NCBI GenBank assembly: GCA_941918925.1
Contig: OW799237.1
Coordinates: 111,756,515 to 111,820,514, forward strand
Source: Phyto melanocephala
Taxonomy: Eukaryota > Arthropoda > Insecta > Diptera > Rhinophoridae
Length of the DNA: 64,000 bases
Direction: 5' to 3'
Shown here in pieces: positions 1-14,000 of the stretch. The notes beneath the pieces are model-generated. The model saw only the letters and a program-made list of their open reading frames with translations. It did no database searches and had not been told where the DNA came from. Within the stretch, counting starts at the first letter, position 1. Every line of letters starts with the position of its first letter. The translations under genes and the position numbers were made by a program.

Positions 1-2700
1 GCCTTAACATTGCTTATCTGACAATCCAGCAAAGGGCTTCAAAAGAATAAAAAAAATTTATATGCGGCCTTATTTATAAAAATGAGTAGGGATTTGTTAA
101 GCGTTAATTAATACAATTTAAACTGAAAATCATTCCTATCAACCCTTTATTAAGTGTAAGTTTGGTTAATTTTGCTAGCTCGGTGTATAGAGGTACTACC
201 AACTCCTCAGTCTGGGGCACAGAAGAATTCTGGACCCCGAACATAAAGAAGTTAGGAAGACTCGGATGTCGATAAAGCACTAAGTCAATTGAAGGTGCCT
301 GAGGGGCTGCATCGCACGCTGATACCGCTATCCATTAACCACATACAATGAGGGCATGACATCACTGTCTTTGTGATGGGACATAGGAGAATCCTATACC
401 TCGAACTTAAGGAGGTTAGGGAGACTTAGATCGCGTTATACTGAGGATCACAGGGGGGGTTGCTCCGTCATTCGATTCGAAGGTAAATTTTTTTCAATTG
501 TACTTCGAAAATGTTTTCTTTCGAATTGAATTACGGAGTTACCCCCCAGGCATGCAAACATTAAATGTAAAGGCTATGGAAGATCTCAATCTAACGAAGA
601 TGTCGGCGATTACGAAGGACTGTGCGTCTAGAATTGTCGGTAATCAACATTTTGGTAATTTGAATTTTTTTTTGTCCAGAGAAAACGCCTGTAGTGGTGT
701 GGGACTTAGTAAAGGAAGGGATGCCGATTGGCAGACACTAAATCATTGGGGAACGAAGAAAGTCGAAAAGTTTCCCTAAATATTAGTGGCCTCTTTCAAC
801 ATTCTTCCAACACACATATAATCACACTTGCTTACATTCAAAAAAATATACAGTCGATACCCGTAGTCTTGATATTTTTAAGCTGATGTCATTTGGAAGA
901 GAACCTTATTATACATGCAATTTTGCTACAAGTTGAATTGATGTCCATTCTATAACTTCTCACAAATAACTCAGTTGATCTACAGTCGAACAGATGATCA
1001 ATGAAGGGAACAAAAACTTCGCCAAGAACACTAATACCTATTCTCATTTCGAAAGGAATGAAAATTTCATGGGATAATGTCACAAAGGGGTGATAGCTTT
1101 ACTTAAAAGAACTCAAACCATATGAAGTAATAAGACAACGTACTTAAAACTAGATGGTCGCAAAAGGACCTAACCCGCAACTACAAAGATTTGATAGATT
1201 GCAATTGAAAATGATCACAGATACTGGACATTGTAAATTTTTAAGAACATGTCGGAAGGCTTAGCCTATATTCAAAAGACTGCTTCAAAAACAATCAAGA
1301 CTAAGAAAAAATACAAAAGAATCTTTCTGTTGCGATTTTTTTTATATTAGAATACTAGTAGCACATTTAAATTAGAGAGAAGTGATCAAACTAACCTCCC
1401 TTATTTGGAGTAGAAATTAAATAAATGATAACCCTCTTAATGGCATGCCAACATATGGTTCAGTTAAACGCATTACATTTCTTTAAATTTGCAAAAAGGG
1501 AAATCATACTTTTTGGCAGAAAAAATCCCTGGAAAACCTAATAAAATCATTTATTTTTTACATCTACCTAACCTAACATACATCAATGTTTAGCTTAACA
1601 ATTTCATTTGTAAGATTTGATTAAAAACTTTTGACAAATATATGTCCTGGCATTGGAGTTGATTTTTGATCCAACGCTATTTCACAAAAATGATGTAAAA
1701 CCATAGTCAAGTGAAATGCAACTCTGAATACACACATTGTTTTTAAAATGAAAGTTTTAAAAATCCGACACTATCCTAAAATAAAATACAACTCTGGTCA
1801 CAAAAATTTTGTTTTTAATAAGGTCTTCAAAATTGGCAACTATTTATGTATACTTGTTTACATTTAAAAAAATATGCAGTCAATACCCATAGTTTACACC
1901 AGCCATCAATTTGTTCGAACAACGAAAAATTTTTTGTGAGCACATGAATTTGCCTGGTGTGGACCGCTGTTGTTGATGTTTTGTTCTTGTTCAAACAGCG
2001 TTGTCAGAACATTTGTTCGAACAACGATGTCTGATAGTAAAAGCCATTTTGAATATGAAAGAAAGAGACGACACCTAAAAATAGCAACGAAATATACTTT
2101 ATACGTTTTCTCTATATCAAAGAACATGAACAATTTATTGACAGTTGCTCTGCCGACGTTTTGTTTTAGTCTAAACAAATCGATGGCTCGTCAAGGCGTA
2201 AAGATAGCTTGCTTACATTTAAATCGCTGTACATTGTTTTTAATTGTTTCAATATAGTATATTAATTGCAAGGTATATTCATAAGGTATATATGCATTGC
2301 GGCAAAAAACATAACAATTAAAAAAAAAAAAATTATATGCATTTTGTTTTTGAATATATGACTCTATTTGTAAAAAAAATTCCTCTTCTTTTTAATTTTG
2401 ATAGTTTTTTAAATACTTCAAACTTTAAGCTTTATATTCTCGGTTGGGTATCTTCTTAAAACTTTTTTAATCAACTGCAAGTTGTTTATTGTAGACAAAA
2501 AATAAAAAAAATTAAGTTTGAAAGATGCAGAGTAATTAATAAAAAAAAACTTGGCACTACTTGTGAATGCTATAGAAAAACATTAAACTGATTGCATACG
2601 ATTACCTTACTAATAGACATACCCTGATTAATAGTAAACAATGGCCTATTATGTAATTATTTATTATGCATTAATTAAGAATGATAAAAATAAAGTTTAC
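1..2700. other. Non-genic region with repeat fragments
   Basis: No convincing gene. The stretch about 560-640 resembles 20600-20680, so it is part of a dispersed repeat. Two short blocks, 833-865 and 1856-1890, share a run of the type ACATTyAAAAAAATATrCAGTC. Palindromic TTGTTCGAACAA occurs at about 1911 and again at about 2014. The short open frames here show no codon structure or known domain. Confidence 0.4.
498..779 (+). repeat. Fragment of dispersed repeat family shared with 20.5 kb
   Basis: The segment around GAAGATCTCAATCTAACGAA and the following GACTGTGCG resembles 20610-20670 base by base over about 60 bp, with similar translations (DLNLTKMSAITKDCASRIV against DLSLKEMLAIVKDCAMRIV). 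It may be a decayed transposon coding region. I do not recognise the family. Confidence 0.4.
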
Positions 2701-2839
2701 GCCAAGCGCATGATGTCCCGTAAGATGAAGTATTTAGCACACGATTAGGGTTGCCAAATAAAAGTTTTCCCAAAATAACAAATCAAATGAATTAAACTCA
2801 AAATCCTTGCTCCAGTCGTGATTCAGCTCTGGTCGGGTC

Positions 2840-3140
2840 AAGAGCTCGCGCGTCATTGCCATTATCTCTTAAAGGCAATCAGGCCGTCCTTTTTATCTGG
2901 CTTTAAGAGTTTTACGTCTCACTCTCGCATTGGTTAATTGCGTGGCGTCGGTTAACTGTACCGAGATACAGTTGCTCGGAGTTTTAAAACTTTTAAAAAG
3001 AAGAATAATTTTCGCGTTCAGCCCCGATTTCCTATATGAAGGTATAGGTCGATTTGTGGATACTGAACCATCGAGGGATACCCTGGCATTTTGCGAGCAT
3101 AAAAACTCCGCCAACCGATTTTTTTTAGAACCCAAAAAAA
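2840..3140. other. GC-richer insert, possibly a solo LTR or other transposon piece
   Basis: This 300-bp block stands out from its AT-rich surroundings. It contains CGGTCGGGTCAAGAGCTCGC, several CG dinucleotides and an 80-codon overlapping open frame on each strand. No coding similarity is recognised. It looks like inserted DNA, but its ends and any target duplication could not be fixed by eye. Confidence 0.25.
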
Positions 3141-3251
3141 AAAATCATATGTACATAGATACATAAATTTTTATTTCAAAATAATTAAATTAAAATAGTT
3201 TTGGTTCTTTAAAATTATTAGCCAATTGGAACACAGTTTGCGTGCAGGGTT

Positions 3252-3273
3252 GTTTGGCGATTTCTCGCCAAAC
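3252..3273. repeat. Short perfect hairpin
   Basis: GTTTGGCGA and TCGCCAAAC form a 9-bp perfect stem around a TTTC loop. A second TTGTTTGGCG lies 30 bp downstream. Its function is unknown; it may be part of a decayed inverted-repeat element. Confidence 0.4.
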
Positions 3274-3599
3274 GTGACAATATTAAAACTTGTTTGGCGT
3301 CCTGATTTTTAATTCGGCGACATGGCGATTTTGTTTCTATTTTAAATGAGTGATGAATTTGTTTTAGGAATCGTTGCATTCAATGCGAAAAAAAAACAAA
3401 TAATTTTATTCTCGAATTTTTGTGTAAACAATTTGAGCCATTTTTATGTATGTGAACAAATTGGAGACTTATATTTAAATGGCGTGTAAAGAATACTGTA
3501 ATTTGTTGTTCTGTCTTATTTAAATATGACAATTTAGCATCCTTTCGCTTTTCGCTTATTATCACAATAAAGTGAATGCGCATAGAAAAATCTATGTAT

Positions 3600-3814
3600 A
3601 AATGTACATGTCAAAAATTTAAGAGTATTTTCATTAATGAATCTTTTGGAAATTTTCATAAAATAGTAGTTTCTGTGCGATCAGAGTTGCTTTTTTTAAG
3701 CATAATTGACCACTCTGGCATTCACATTTAGTTGCGATTTGCTCATATAGGATATAAATCTATCAGATTATTATTTGACATAATCGCACGACTTTGTAGG
3801 ATACTCAGTCATGG
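3600..3814 (-). mobile_element. Truncated MITE, same family as 35513-35852
   Basis: Read on the minus strand, the block CCATGACTGA(G)TATCCTACAAAG to TTTTCATAAAATAGTAG matches the element at 35.5 kb, including ATAATCGC and CAGAAACTACTATTTTAT. It keeps one terminus (GATACTCAGTCATGG) and has lost the other. Confidence 0.6.
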
Positions 3815-4899
3815 TCCTAAGTAATTATAAGCCATCGCCTAAGATGATGGGAAACACTGGAGCTGGATTTGAATATATGCGCTTAGTTTGCATCAATCAA
3901 TGTAAAGATTCAATGAATAAAATATTTAAATAAAAAGTTAAGGGCAGTAACGCGGACCAGGTCTTTATAATTCCCATAAGTAATTCTTTAAACTAAAAAA
4001 TAATATTTTTTTTAAAACAAAATTACATGACTCTACATACATACAATGTTTTATTCGTTGTTAGGACAGGGTTGATTAAAACTACAACTTTTTATAATCA
4101 GTTCATTTATATATGTATGCTTGAATGTATGTTTGTATGCATGTTTGTATGCATGTTTGCATGTATGTATGTATCAAAATGTTTTGTATTATAATCATTT
4201 TTATATCTAAATAATAAAACCATTTGTTGTTTATAAATTGTTTCTATTGTTAAATTAAATAGCTAATTAAAAAAAAAAAATTATATTTATTTATATGAAA
4301 GACTTAAACTAAAATGTTAAATATTTTCGTATCTCGTTAATAAACACATAAAATAAATTAAACTAACAAAAGGGAGAGTTTGTTTTCTTTTGTTTTTTCT
4401 CTCTAAACATAATTTTTTTTTATCTTCTTCCTTGATTCTTTTTTTTTATTTCGATTTTATATTTTATCGCCCGTTTTCTTGTTAAACATTTAAAATTACA
4501 GAGTTTTCTTTTAAAAGAAAAAAATTCTATTTTTTTTGTAAATATACGTACATATTTATGTAACTATTGTTATGGTTATTGTTGTTGTTTTATATTTATA
4601 TTATTTTTGTTGTTGTTGTAAGTGTTAAAGTATATATTATATAAGTTGTTTAAGAAAACATTAAAAATTATGACAAATTTTCAAATATACATGATTAAAA
4701 AAAAATTGAAAAATTCAAAAGAAAAATATCAAACACAAACTCATATTGTAAATTTATAGATTGCCGTAAAAACATAAAGTAACATTAGCGATGCGATGAC
4801 AATCGTTAAAAGAATTAATATAATGCTTGCGAATATATGCAAACATCAGTCAGTAGGGCCTTTGCACAGTAATTTCCGGGCAAAGCCAATGGCCGAATC

Positions 4900-5007
4900 T
4901 CACAAAATCTCACAACATCGACAATAGCGTGGTCGTTGTCCAGTGGTAACTGGAGGCGGTGTAACTGGGGCAAAGTACGCATGAACTTTTATATTTGGTA
5001 AATGTTG
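4900..5007 (-). CDS. FBXL20 (CG9003 ortholog): FBXL20-like gene, last coding exon with C-terminal prenylation box
   Basis: 35 residues plus TGA. The exon reads QHLPNIKVHAYFAPVTPPP, then a short Arg-rich linker and CRCCEIL. It is too short to show as an open frame from ATG but is identified by family homology and an acceptor (ATTTCAG). The final Cys-Glu-Ile-Leu fits a CAAX box with Leu at the last position, the type preferred by geranylgeranyltransferase I; vertebrate members end in similar boxes. Confidence 0.93.
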   Translation of the reverse strand, partial: QHLPNIKVHAYFAPVTPPPVTTGQRPRYCRCCEIL

Positions 5008-8000
5008 CTGAAATGCAAAATTTGTTAAAAAAAAAAACAAACAAAAGAAAATTGTAATTAGAAAATACACAAAAGAAAAAAAATAATGAAATTTTTGGTG
5101 AATAGTAAAATGAGTTGAATTTTCGAAAAACCCCTATAGAAAAACTACGATAAATAGAGATTTAAATGTAAAAATCTATTATAAGAAAATAAAAGGGTTT
5201 AAGAAAAACAAAAATTTTCGTTTTAAAAATTAAATTATTTTCAGAATTTTCTATGAATTTCTGAATACGAAAGAATAAGTAAAAACAAGTAAGAGCGCTA
5301 TATTCAGCCGTGCCGAATCTTATATACCCTTCACAACGTGTAGTCATGCAATAACAGTAGTTTGTATCACCATTCATCCCATATGAAATACGTACAACAA
5401 TATAAAAAACATACATATATAAAAACAACCCATTTTAAAATTATAACTTTACGTATGTATGTTAAAAGAAAAAAAAAAGAAAAAAAATTTAAAAAAAAAT
5501 TAAAAAAAAAAAATTAAAAAAAAAAATTTTAAGAAAAATAATAATAATAATAAATATAAAACAAAAAAAAAATTAAAAAAAAAATTTTTTTAAAAAATTT
5601 AAAAAAAAACAATAAAAATATAAATAATATATTAAATAAAAAATAAAAAAAAAAATTAAAAAAAAAATATAAAAAAAATAAAAAAATTTTTTTTTTTTGC
5701 TCAGCTGGGATTCGATGCCACGTTTTCTCTAACCAATATACACGTTTGTATGTATGTATGTTGTTGTTGTAATGTTGTTTTTGTGAAAAAAAAAATCGAG
5801 GTGGTCGTGGGTTTTCGCTCATATCTCAGTTGTTTATGTACCGATGTTTCTGGATTTCAATACCGTTCTACTCCCGGGTCCAAGCGATGTCGGGGGGCTT
5901 CAAAAAGTTGATTTCAACATACACACGGACAGACGGTCAGACGGACAGACTGACAGAGCTTAATCGACTCCCCTATTCATAAGCTTTCAGAAAATATATA
6001 CTTTATTGGGTCGGAAATCAAAATTGTAGAAATTTCACACGGAATGACAAACCTATATATACCCTTTTTCACTGTGTGAAGGGTATAAAAATTAAAGTGG
6101 AAATGTGTTATTATCGTCTTGAAAATGTTACCTTTAGTTTGCGTATTGCTGCTCTTGTTATCAGTTGGCAGTCAAATAGCTCAATTCTTTGTAAATTATG
6201 ACAAGATACTAAATGCTCTAATGTACGATCAGTGATTAAAGGACAATTATCCAATTCGAGGACGGATAAATTTTCGGCAGCACAACTACCAGCGGCTAGT
6301 TGGCGTATACCATCATCCGTTATCAGTTCACAGTGCGATAAAAACTGGAAAACAAACAAACAAACAAACAAAAATTAAAATTTACCAAAAACATTATTTT
6401 TCATTCTCTACAAGGAAAAATAAAAACAAATATTCACCAATTTTTCTAAACTTGGACAGCCAGTGGCCAAGTGGGCTAAAGTTAAATCAGTTATTTGATT
6501 GCACTCTTCCAAGTCCATGCGTTCCAAGTATTTGCAATTCTTACCCAGAGCCTGGAAACCCAAATCGGTAAAATTACGACAACCGGAAACTTCTAAAGTA
6601 TTTAAATAGGGATTATTTTGCGAGAGTGCCATCAAAGAGAGATCGGTCAGTTCGGCACATTTGGAAACGCACAGCTTTTGTAGATTGTGACAATTACTTG
6701 CGATCTGTCTTATCGATGCATCGGTTATAGACTGTAAAATATAATTTTTTTTTTGTAAAGTTTTTGTAAAAAAAAAAAATATGGAAAATTAAATTTACCT
6801 CACAGCTGTGTAAACTGAGCACCATTAAATTTGGACAATATTTAGCCAAACACGAAATGGCATTGTCGTTCACCTGCTTACAACCTTTACTGCTGAATTT
6901 ACGCAAATACACACAACCGCGCGCTAAAGCTTCAACACCATTTTCCGTTATTAAATGACACCATGATATATTGATTTCTAATAAATTCTGCAACAAAAGG
7001 AAAAAATATTAGAAAACAAACAATTATTAGATCTGCGTTTTTCTATACTTTTTCAATAAGATTCGTTAAAATAGAAAATATTCTCTAAAAAAAAATTAAA
7101 AAAGTAAAGAACGCCAAATAAAACTCTAGACAGAAAAAGAAACGCTTAACAGCAAATAAATAAAGGGTGTACCAGAATTAAGGCAAGATTTGAATTAAAT
7201 AGCAAACACAGGTCTTAGTCTATCAATTGTTATTTTTTTTAAATATAAACCACATAGGATATGGTTATTTATGTAATAACACATCGGGCAAATAAATGGA
7301 TTTCACGGCTTTCAGTACTTATACGCATTCAAGTATCGAAATTTTTCACACAGATCTTTAGTGAGTATACGCTGTATAGAGCTTTTTGAAATTTGCAATT
7401 CTTGTCCACGACGCCGAATTGATGTTCCTGGATACTGTCATATGGACGGCTTGTTTTTGGAGGTTAATAGTGTTTGGCGTCTCTGACGGATCCTGTCTCC
7501 CCTCCCTGAATTTCTCAATTAATCTCTTCACAGTTGACGAAGTTAAAATACTATTCCGACTTTTAATCAAGCATTTATTAGTCTAAAGGGTGTCTCAGTA
7601 AGAATGCACTTTTTAAATTTAAATTTGCCAGCTGTCACATATGTTTATTCCGATTATTAAAAATGGTGCGCTTTACGAAAGAACAAAGCGTTATAACTGT
7701 GAAAATTGATTATTTAAAATTTGAAAGTTGTGCTGAACTGCTTGCAAACTTCGAATAATTTTTAGTCAAGAAAGTGCACTTAATGTGTCAACCATTTAAA
7801 GAGTGACTAAAAAATTAAAGAAAAACTGAGCCGGTCATAGACAAAAAGACTCTAGAGAGTGTCGCCGAAAACCCTAAAATATTAATTCGGCATTGTACTC
7901 AACACCTTCGAATTTCACGAAGTATTACGCAGCGAATTTTGACAAAAAAATATCTACTCAGAAACTCGAACCACCAAACTATGGATAACGCCGGCAATTC

Positions 8001-11000
8001 GTTTAATGGGCAATGGAGCAAAATAAAGTCAGTGACCAAAATATTCATCTCAACAGCTTCGTAAATTCACAAAGTTATAGAATTTGGGCTAAGAAAATCC
8101 TAATGCAATTATTGAGAAACAAACGCACCCACAACGAGCAACGAGTTCTTGTGGTCCTTAACTGGACGGCAGGGACCTGTACGGTATGTGGTTTCAGCAA
8201 AACGGTGCCACCTGCCACACCGCTTAATAAACAATCCTTTTATTGCAGCAAAGATCCAGAATAAATAATCTCAAGAAATACTGATGTAAGTTGGCTTCAT
8301 GCGATTTGATGTAGTGCAATTTTTTCTTTGAGTTTTTGGAAAATTTCGGGCTTATGCGAATACCCCTCAAACAATTTCTAAGCTCAAATATGATATTCAA
8401 TGCGTCATCGGTGGAATACAGCAACATCTCTGTAAAAGGTCATAAACAAATCAATGGCCTGTCATTAATACTTCATCGAAAAAAGTCTTCTTTAAAATCC
8501 AACAAAAAATCACAACTATGTCAAGAAATATGTGTTTTTATTTTAAAATGAAAAAGTGCATTAAAGCTGAGACCCCCTTTATATTTCATATGTTTAACGT
8601 AACGTGAATGACTGCCCGATTTTTTATTACACAGATCAAATGCCTTGAATACTTCAAAAGGCATGCAAAAGGTGCGTTGAGTTTCTACGTTTGTGGAAAA
8701 ATAAGAAAAGGACAGTAAAGATAGTGACTTTAAATATGACCTGAAAACGCCAAAACTATTCAACCAAGATGACTTTAACGACCTTGACAGGAAGCTGAGT
8801 TTGCCAAAGGCTGCTTCAGAAATGTTGGTTTCTAGGCTAAAACAAAGAAATTTCTTATTAACGCGCAAGAGAACAAAATCTCCTAAAATATTTTACCGCA
8901 GAAAATTATTAAGTATTTTGTATGGAAGTACCTGGTTTAGTGTTTGCAATGCGACTTCAAAATGAGACGCACAATTGCGACGAACCACGAATTTCGCCCA
9001 ACACGACGAATTCGTCAATAAAAATTCGCTGTGAAAATTCGTCGTATGTAGCACAATAACGGCGAAAATGTAACATATTTTAGAGTTGATAAAATTGTTT
9101 ACTGTTTGTGCAAAGAAAGAACAAAAATAATTAAAGAATTTTACATTTTTATGAGACTATAAATCTATTATGAGAAATAAATCTATTGCAGAATTCGCCG
9201 CGTACAGCGAATTTCGACCGACGACATAATTGTACGCATTCTCATATACACAAATGTGTTTTATTACGACAATTATTCGCGTCGAAAAATTCGTCGTCCG
9301 TCGCAATTGTGAGCCTAGCATACGTTTCTAGGGAGTAGTTCATAGACTCATTAAAATAAAGTTTAAAATGTGTCCTGTAAAACAATGCACATTCCACAAA
9401 AGTAAATGAAGGATATACAACAACTGCTCTTAGACAAATTCAAATATGTAGAATACAATTGGCTCATATGTGTTGATTTCAAAATGAACAACTTTCTTTT
9501 GGGCCAACAAGGTTCAAGCATAACTTTTGAATTTATACTAAAATATTTCAATCAATTAAATATAATATCAACATTGAATTAAAAAAGATTAGATTCCTCG
9601 GGAAGCGCCAGTTGCAGGACAACATAACATGATAAATCCATCTTTAGCCTCCGTAATATACATATGAAACAAGGACTTATAAAACAATTTGTAAAAGGTC
9701 TTGACATAACGGCGTTCGTAAATTATTGTGTTCTATATGTATAGGTTTTATATGTCACCTTTTTCTATTAAAAAAGTTTCCAAAACTGAGTGCAGAACAT
9801 ATAAAAGCGGCAATTTTTGACGTGCCACAAATAAGATTGAGAGATTAAGAAAAAGCCATGGAATGAGTTTCTTAGACTTGTCAAAAATTGTTTGTGAAAA
9901 AATAAAAGTTCTGAATTTTTCTTAGCAAGTCGAAAAGTCACTTTCAAAGACTCGAATGTAACATGAACATCGAGTTAAACTTTCTTCACAACCAAGTGGT
10001 TAATTTTTCGCCAATCATGGGGCCCTAAGTGAAGAACAGGGCGAACGATTGCAGCTAGAACTCTGTAGTATTGAAGAACACTATTGGAACCAGTGAACGA
10101 AAAGAAACGAAACACAGTACAAATCATCTAAGTCAGAAACTTTGAAATTTTCATGAATCGTTTTGTTTGCGAGCAAAACAAAACCACAAACTTTTCAATG
10201 CAAAAGAGCATAAACAAAACAATTCGGGTTTTGTACTTAGACTTTGCTTTGACGGTATGTTTCGTTTGAGTACGAAACAAGAATGAAACGTTTGCAAACG
10301 TTTGCAGAAGAAAAGATTATAACAATCATAATAACAATGCACCATTACAAATTCGCAAACTATAGTCAGTGACTTCATATCGTTATTAGAATCATAAAAT
10401 TAATGTAGGTAGGTAAAATGTTAAAAAATTCCCAACAACAAGCAGCAATAAACATGTAGATTTTTTCATGTAAAGAGCAAATCAATCAGCAAACGTTTTG
10501 AAACGTTTGCAAAAAGTATTGTACTGTATTGTTTTGCATGTTACATATTGAAGCTGAGTACTTTTCGATTCTGGTTTTGTTTGCACTCATAGTACAAAAC
10601 AATACAAAACAAAATGCATGTACCGTTATCCTAGGTTTTGTTTCGTTTTGTTTTCCCTCTCTGAAATGATAGAAACAAAACTATTGGAAACGTTTCCTTT
10701 TGTTTGTTTTCGTACTCTGATTGGAACGCACACATAATGGCTGACTATTTTTGGGGCATTCTGAGTAGCTCTCTGCCTTCAGCTTTAGCAAGAATATTAT
10801 ATAAGACAAAGTTTTTTTCATTATAAGGATAAAAAATAATAATTAGAATTATCTCTAAATTTATAGCGATTTTTTATAAAAAAAACCCGTGTCATATTTT
10901 TTAACCTGAGCTGTTACAGAAATTTTAATCAAGTCGTCATCGAATATTGAACTTATATCATGTAACATATTCCAGTCATCAGAAATGCTGTTGTGCAGTG

Positions 11001-14000
11001 TTATCATTGTTTTTCAATGTTTACTTTTAAAACAGCTGGTTTGTTGAACATTTTTAACAACACGAAACGGCTAAGATCGTTAGGCCAAAACAAAATAAAA
11101 AAAAGTTGGTTTTCTTTTAATGAGTTTTTCGAGAAAAAAAATCGATATCCCGCTAGACTGAAAAGTAGAGTGCAGGAACGTACTACAAGTTGTAAGATTT
11201 TAAATAAATTTTTTGACAGGGATGGAAAATGTAATAAAATTTTTTCACTACTTTTTACATTAAAAAATACTGCATTAAAAACAAAAATAAATTTCTTACG
11301 ACATGTTTAACAGTGTTTAATTAGCTTCATCTAAATGATAACTAATTTTACACAGTGTAAATTTGCTAAAAAAAATTTTTATAATTTTTTTTCGGAAAAT
11401 TTTTTTTTTTATATCGATATTTCCATATAAAACTACATTGCGATTTAAATTAATTAATATTGCTGTAATTTTTTTATAATTCCCAAAGCTTATTCAACGA
11501 AATTTTGCATTCAAAACAATTACTAAACATTTACAGTTACAGTGCTATATTCGGCCTTGCCGAATCTTATATACCCTTCACAACGTAGTCATGCAATAAC
11601 AATTGTTTGTATCACCATTCATCTCATATAAAATACGTAAATATGTATATACTGGTTAGAATAAATGTGGCATCGAATCCCAGCTGAGCCCAAAAAATGT
11701 TATTTTATTTAATATATTATTTATATTTTATTATTTTTTTTTTATATTTTTTTTTAAATTTTTTTTTTAAATTTTTTTATTATTTTTTTTTATTTTCAAT
11801 ATATTTTTTTTTGTAATTTTTTTTTGGTATGTGTTTTTCATGTATCTATGTATGTATGTTGTTGTTGTAATTGTGTAAAAAAACGAGGTGGTCGTGGTTT
11901 TTTGCTCATATCTCAGAAAATTATGGGGCGATGGTGCTGAATTTCAATAGCGATTCATTCCTGGATATTTCCAAGAGATTGATACCATATACAGATCTGA
12001 GGAACATATAGTTGCTTCTAAAAGTTGATTTCAACCAACACACGGACAGACGGGCTTAATCGGTCAGGGCTTAATCGACTCCTCTATTCATAAGCTTTCA
12101 GAAAATATATACTTTATGGGGTCGAAATGAAAATTGTAGAAATTACAAACGGAATGACACAGCTATATATACCCTTGTGCACCACAGGTGAAGGGTATAA
12201 TAAATGTATGCATATTCATTAAAGCGAAGGTTTTACATGTCGAAAGCTTTCTTTTGAAATCTCATTTCTATTTAAAGGCAATCTACCAAAAACAATATCA
12301 AATTGAAACACTTTTTCAAAAGGGAAACACAAATAAGAACATAAATATTTTGTGGGAAAAAATAATTTAAATAAAACAAGTAAGAGCACTATATTCGGCT
12401 GTGCCGAATCTTTTATACCCACCACCAATTTTGTGTACATTTAAAGCACAATATTTATTATTTTGTTAATCGCTATAGAATAATCTCTTTATAATAAAAT
12501 ATGTATCACTTTCTTTGTAGAGGGTGGTTAAATTTGAAGGGCCCATGTTTAAGGTGAACCACATCTAAACTTCAACTTTTTTCTTGTATTTCATTTGACA
12601 TTTCTCAATCTCAGACTAACTCAATTTGAACCGTGAAAAGATACGCAATCGAGCAACGCTTTTAAATATTAAAGATTTTTATAAAAATGGGCGTTCAAAT
12701 CAAAATGCATTTTGTGCACTTCGTGATTCTTTTGGTCAACATAATCGTTCGAATTCGTCCACAATCGTGAGAATTGTAAAAAATATTTAAATGTCTGCAA
12801 AGCAGGTCTGTATGAAATGTGAAAACATCTGTGAATGCCATCTTAGTTCGTTGAATGGGAAACATTGCTGTTTTTCACGATAACGTGGCAAAAGAGCAAG
12901 CAACCTCGACTCATCATCGTGCCCACCAATCGAGCATCAACAGTGTCATTGAAAATTTGGACTATCGGATCGTGGTGTGCCGCCTAGGTTGGGGGGCCAT
13001 TTGGCCGATATTTTGTTCCATACATAATTAAAGCATACAAATATTATCATTATAAAAATAAATGATAATAATTTCATAATAATTTTATTCAAAATCAACA
13101 TAGTCCCTTAAAATAAAACCACCCATTATAACTTCGGTATGCTACTAAAATGTTTTCGTAAATTTAGTCTTTCAATGAAAGTGGCCGTTAAAATACGCGT
13201 GTCAATAAAGTTTCTGCTAATAAACATAACTTAGATATTTCAATATAGTCCTTAAGTATTCCAAAATCTTTATTCATAGAGAATTTACATGAATTTAAGA
13301 GAAAGAAAGTGAATTTAAGGTTAAATTTTAAGGGGTGATTTAAAATATACATTCTCTGCATTTTTCTAAAACGGGAAATTTATTAGTAAGATTTTGTTTT
13401 TTAAACTTCTATAACATTTTGCTTTTAAAAGATTTTCAAACGAAATAAGTTTTGTATAATTTTAAAATTTGTTAGCCATTAGTACATGAAAATAAATTGT
13501 TTATAATGTTTAGAGATAATTTTTTTTACTTAGGTCAAAATTTTCCTAAATTCCCATTTTTAATAGAGCATAACTTAAGGAGAACATAAGCATAAGTTGT
13601 TAGCATGCCATCTAGTAGTTGCTAGTAGAGTCATCTATCTTATCATCTTTATCTTATATTTAGCTACAGTACAATAAATGGTTCAGTGTAAGATGAATAA
13701 ATGCTAATATGTATGACTAATATATTTTTATAAAAATGTAAGGAAAAAAGTGTGCGTGGCACATCTATTTTCCGTTATAACGAAGACTGACCAAAAAGCC
13801 TTGTTTGCAAAAATTTAGAATCGTACATATAGTTTTGTCAGTTTTATTACGTTTTAAATATACACTGTATACGAAATATACACTGTGCGGTATAAATTTT
13901 CGTACCTTTTTATCTATAACTCTTTTCCTAATTCATAGATTTAAGCGATTTTCAGGGAAAACTATTCTTTTGACTCGATAAATATATATTAGAAGTTTCA

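Larger units (their letters stand above)
3165..4899 (-). other. Probable 3' UTR / downstream flank of the FBXL20-like gene
   Basis: An AT-rich stretch follows the stop codon on the minus strand. It contains several AATAAA-type signals on that strand (TTTATT on the plus strand, for example near 4285-4295 and 3169-3175), so the transcript end cannot be fixed. There is a TGTA-rich microsatellite at about 4113-4175 and TTG-repeat tracts near 4575-4620. No gene is seen here. A truncated MITE lies inside at 3600-3814. Confidence 0.4.

Noticed and set aside
889..1083. Minus-strand frame with VFVPFIDHLFDCRSTELF, thought to resemble a hAT-type transposase segment
   Set aside because: The similarity is one short motif from memory, with no supporting blocks on either side.
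5529..5822. 97-codon minus-strand frame rich in Phe
   Set aside because: It crosses the A-rich low-complexity block of DINE-like copy a; Phe codons are poly(T).
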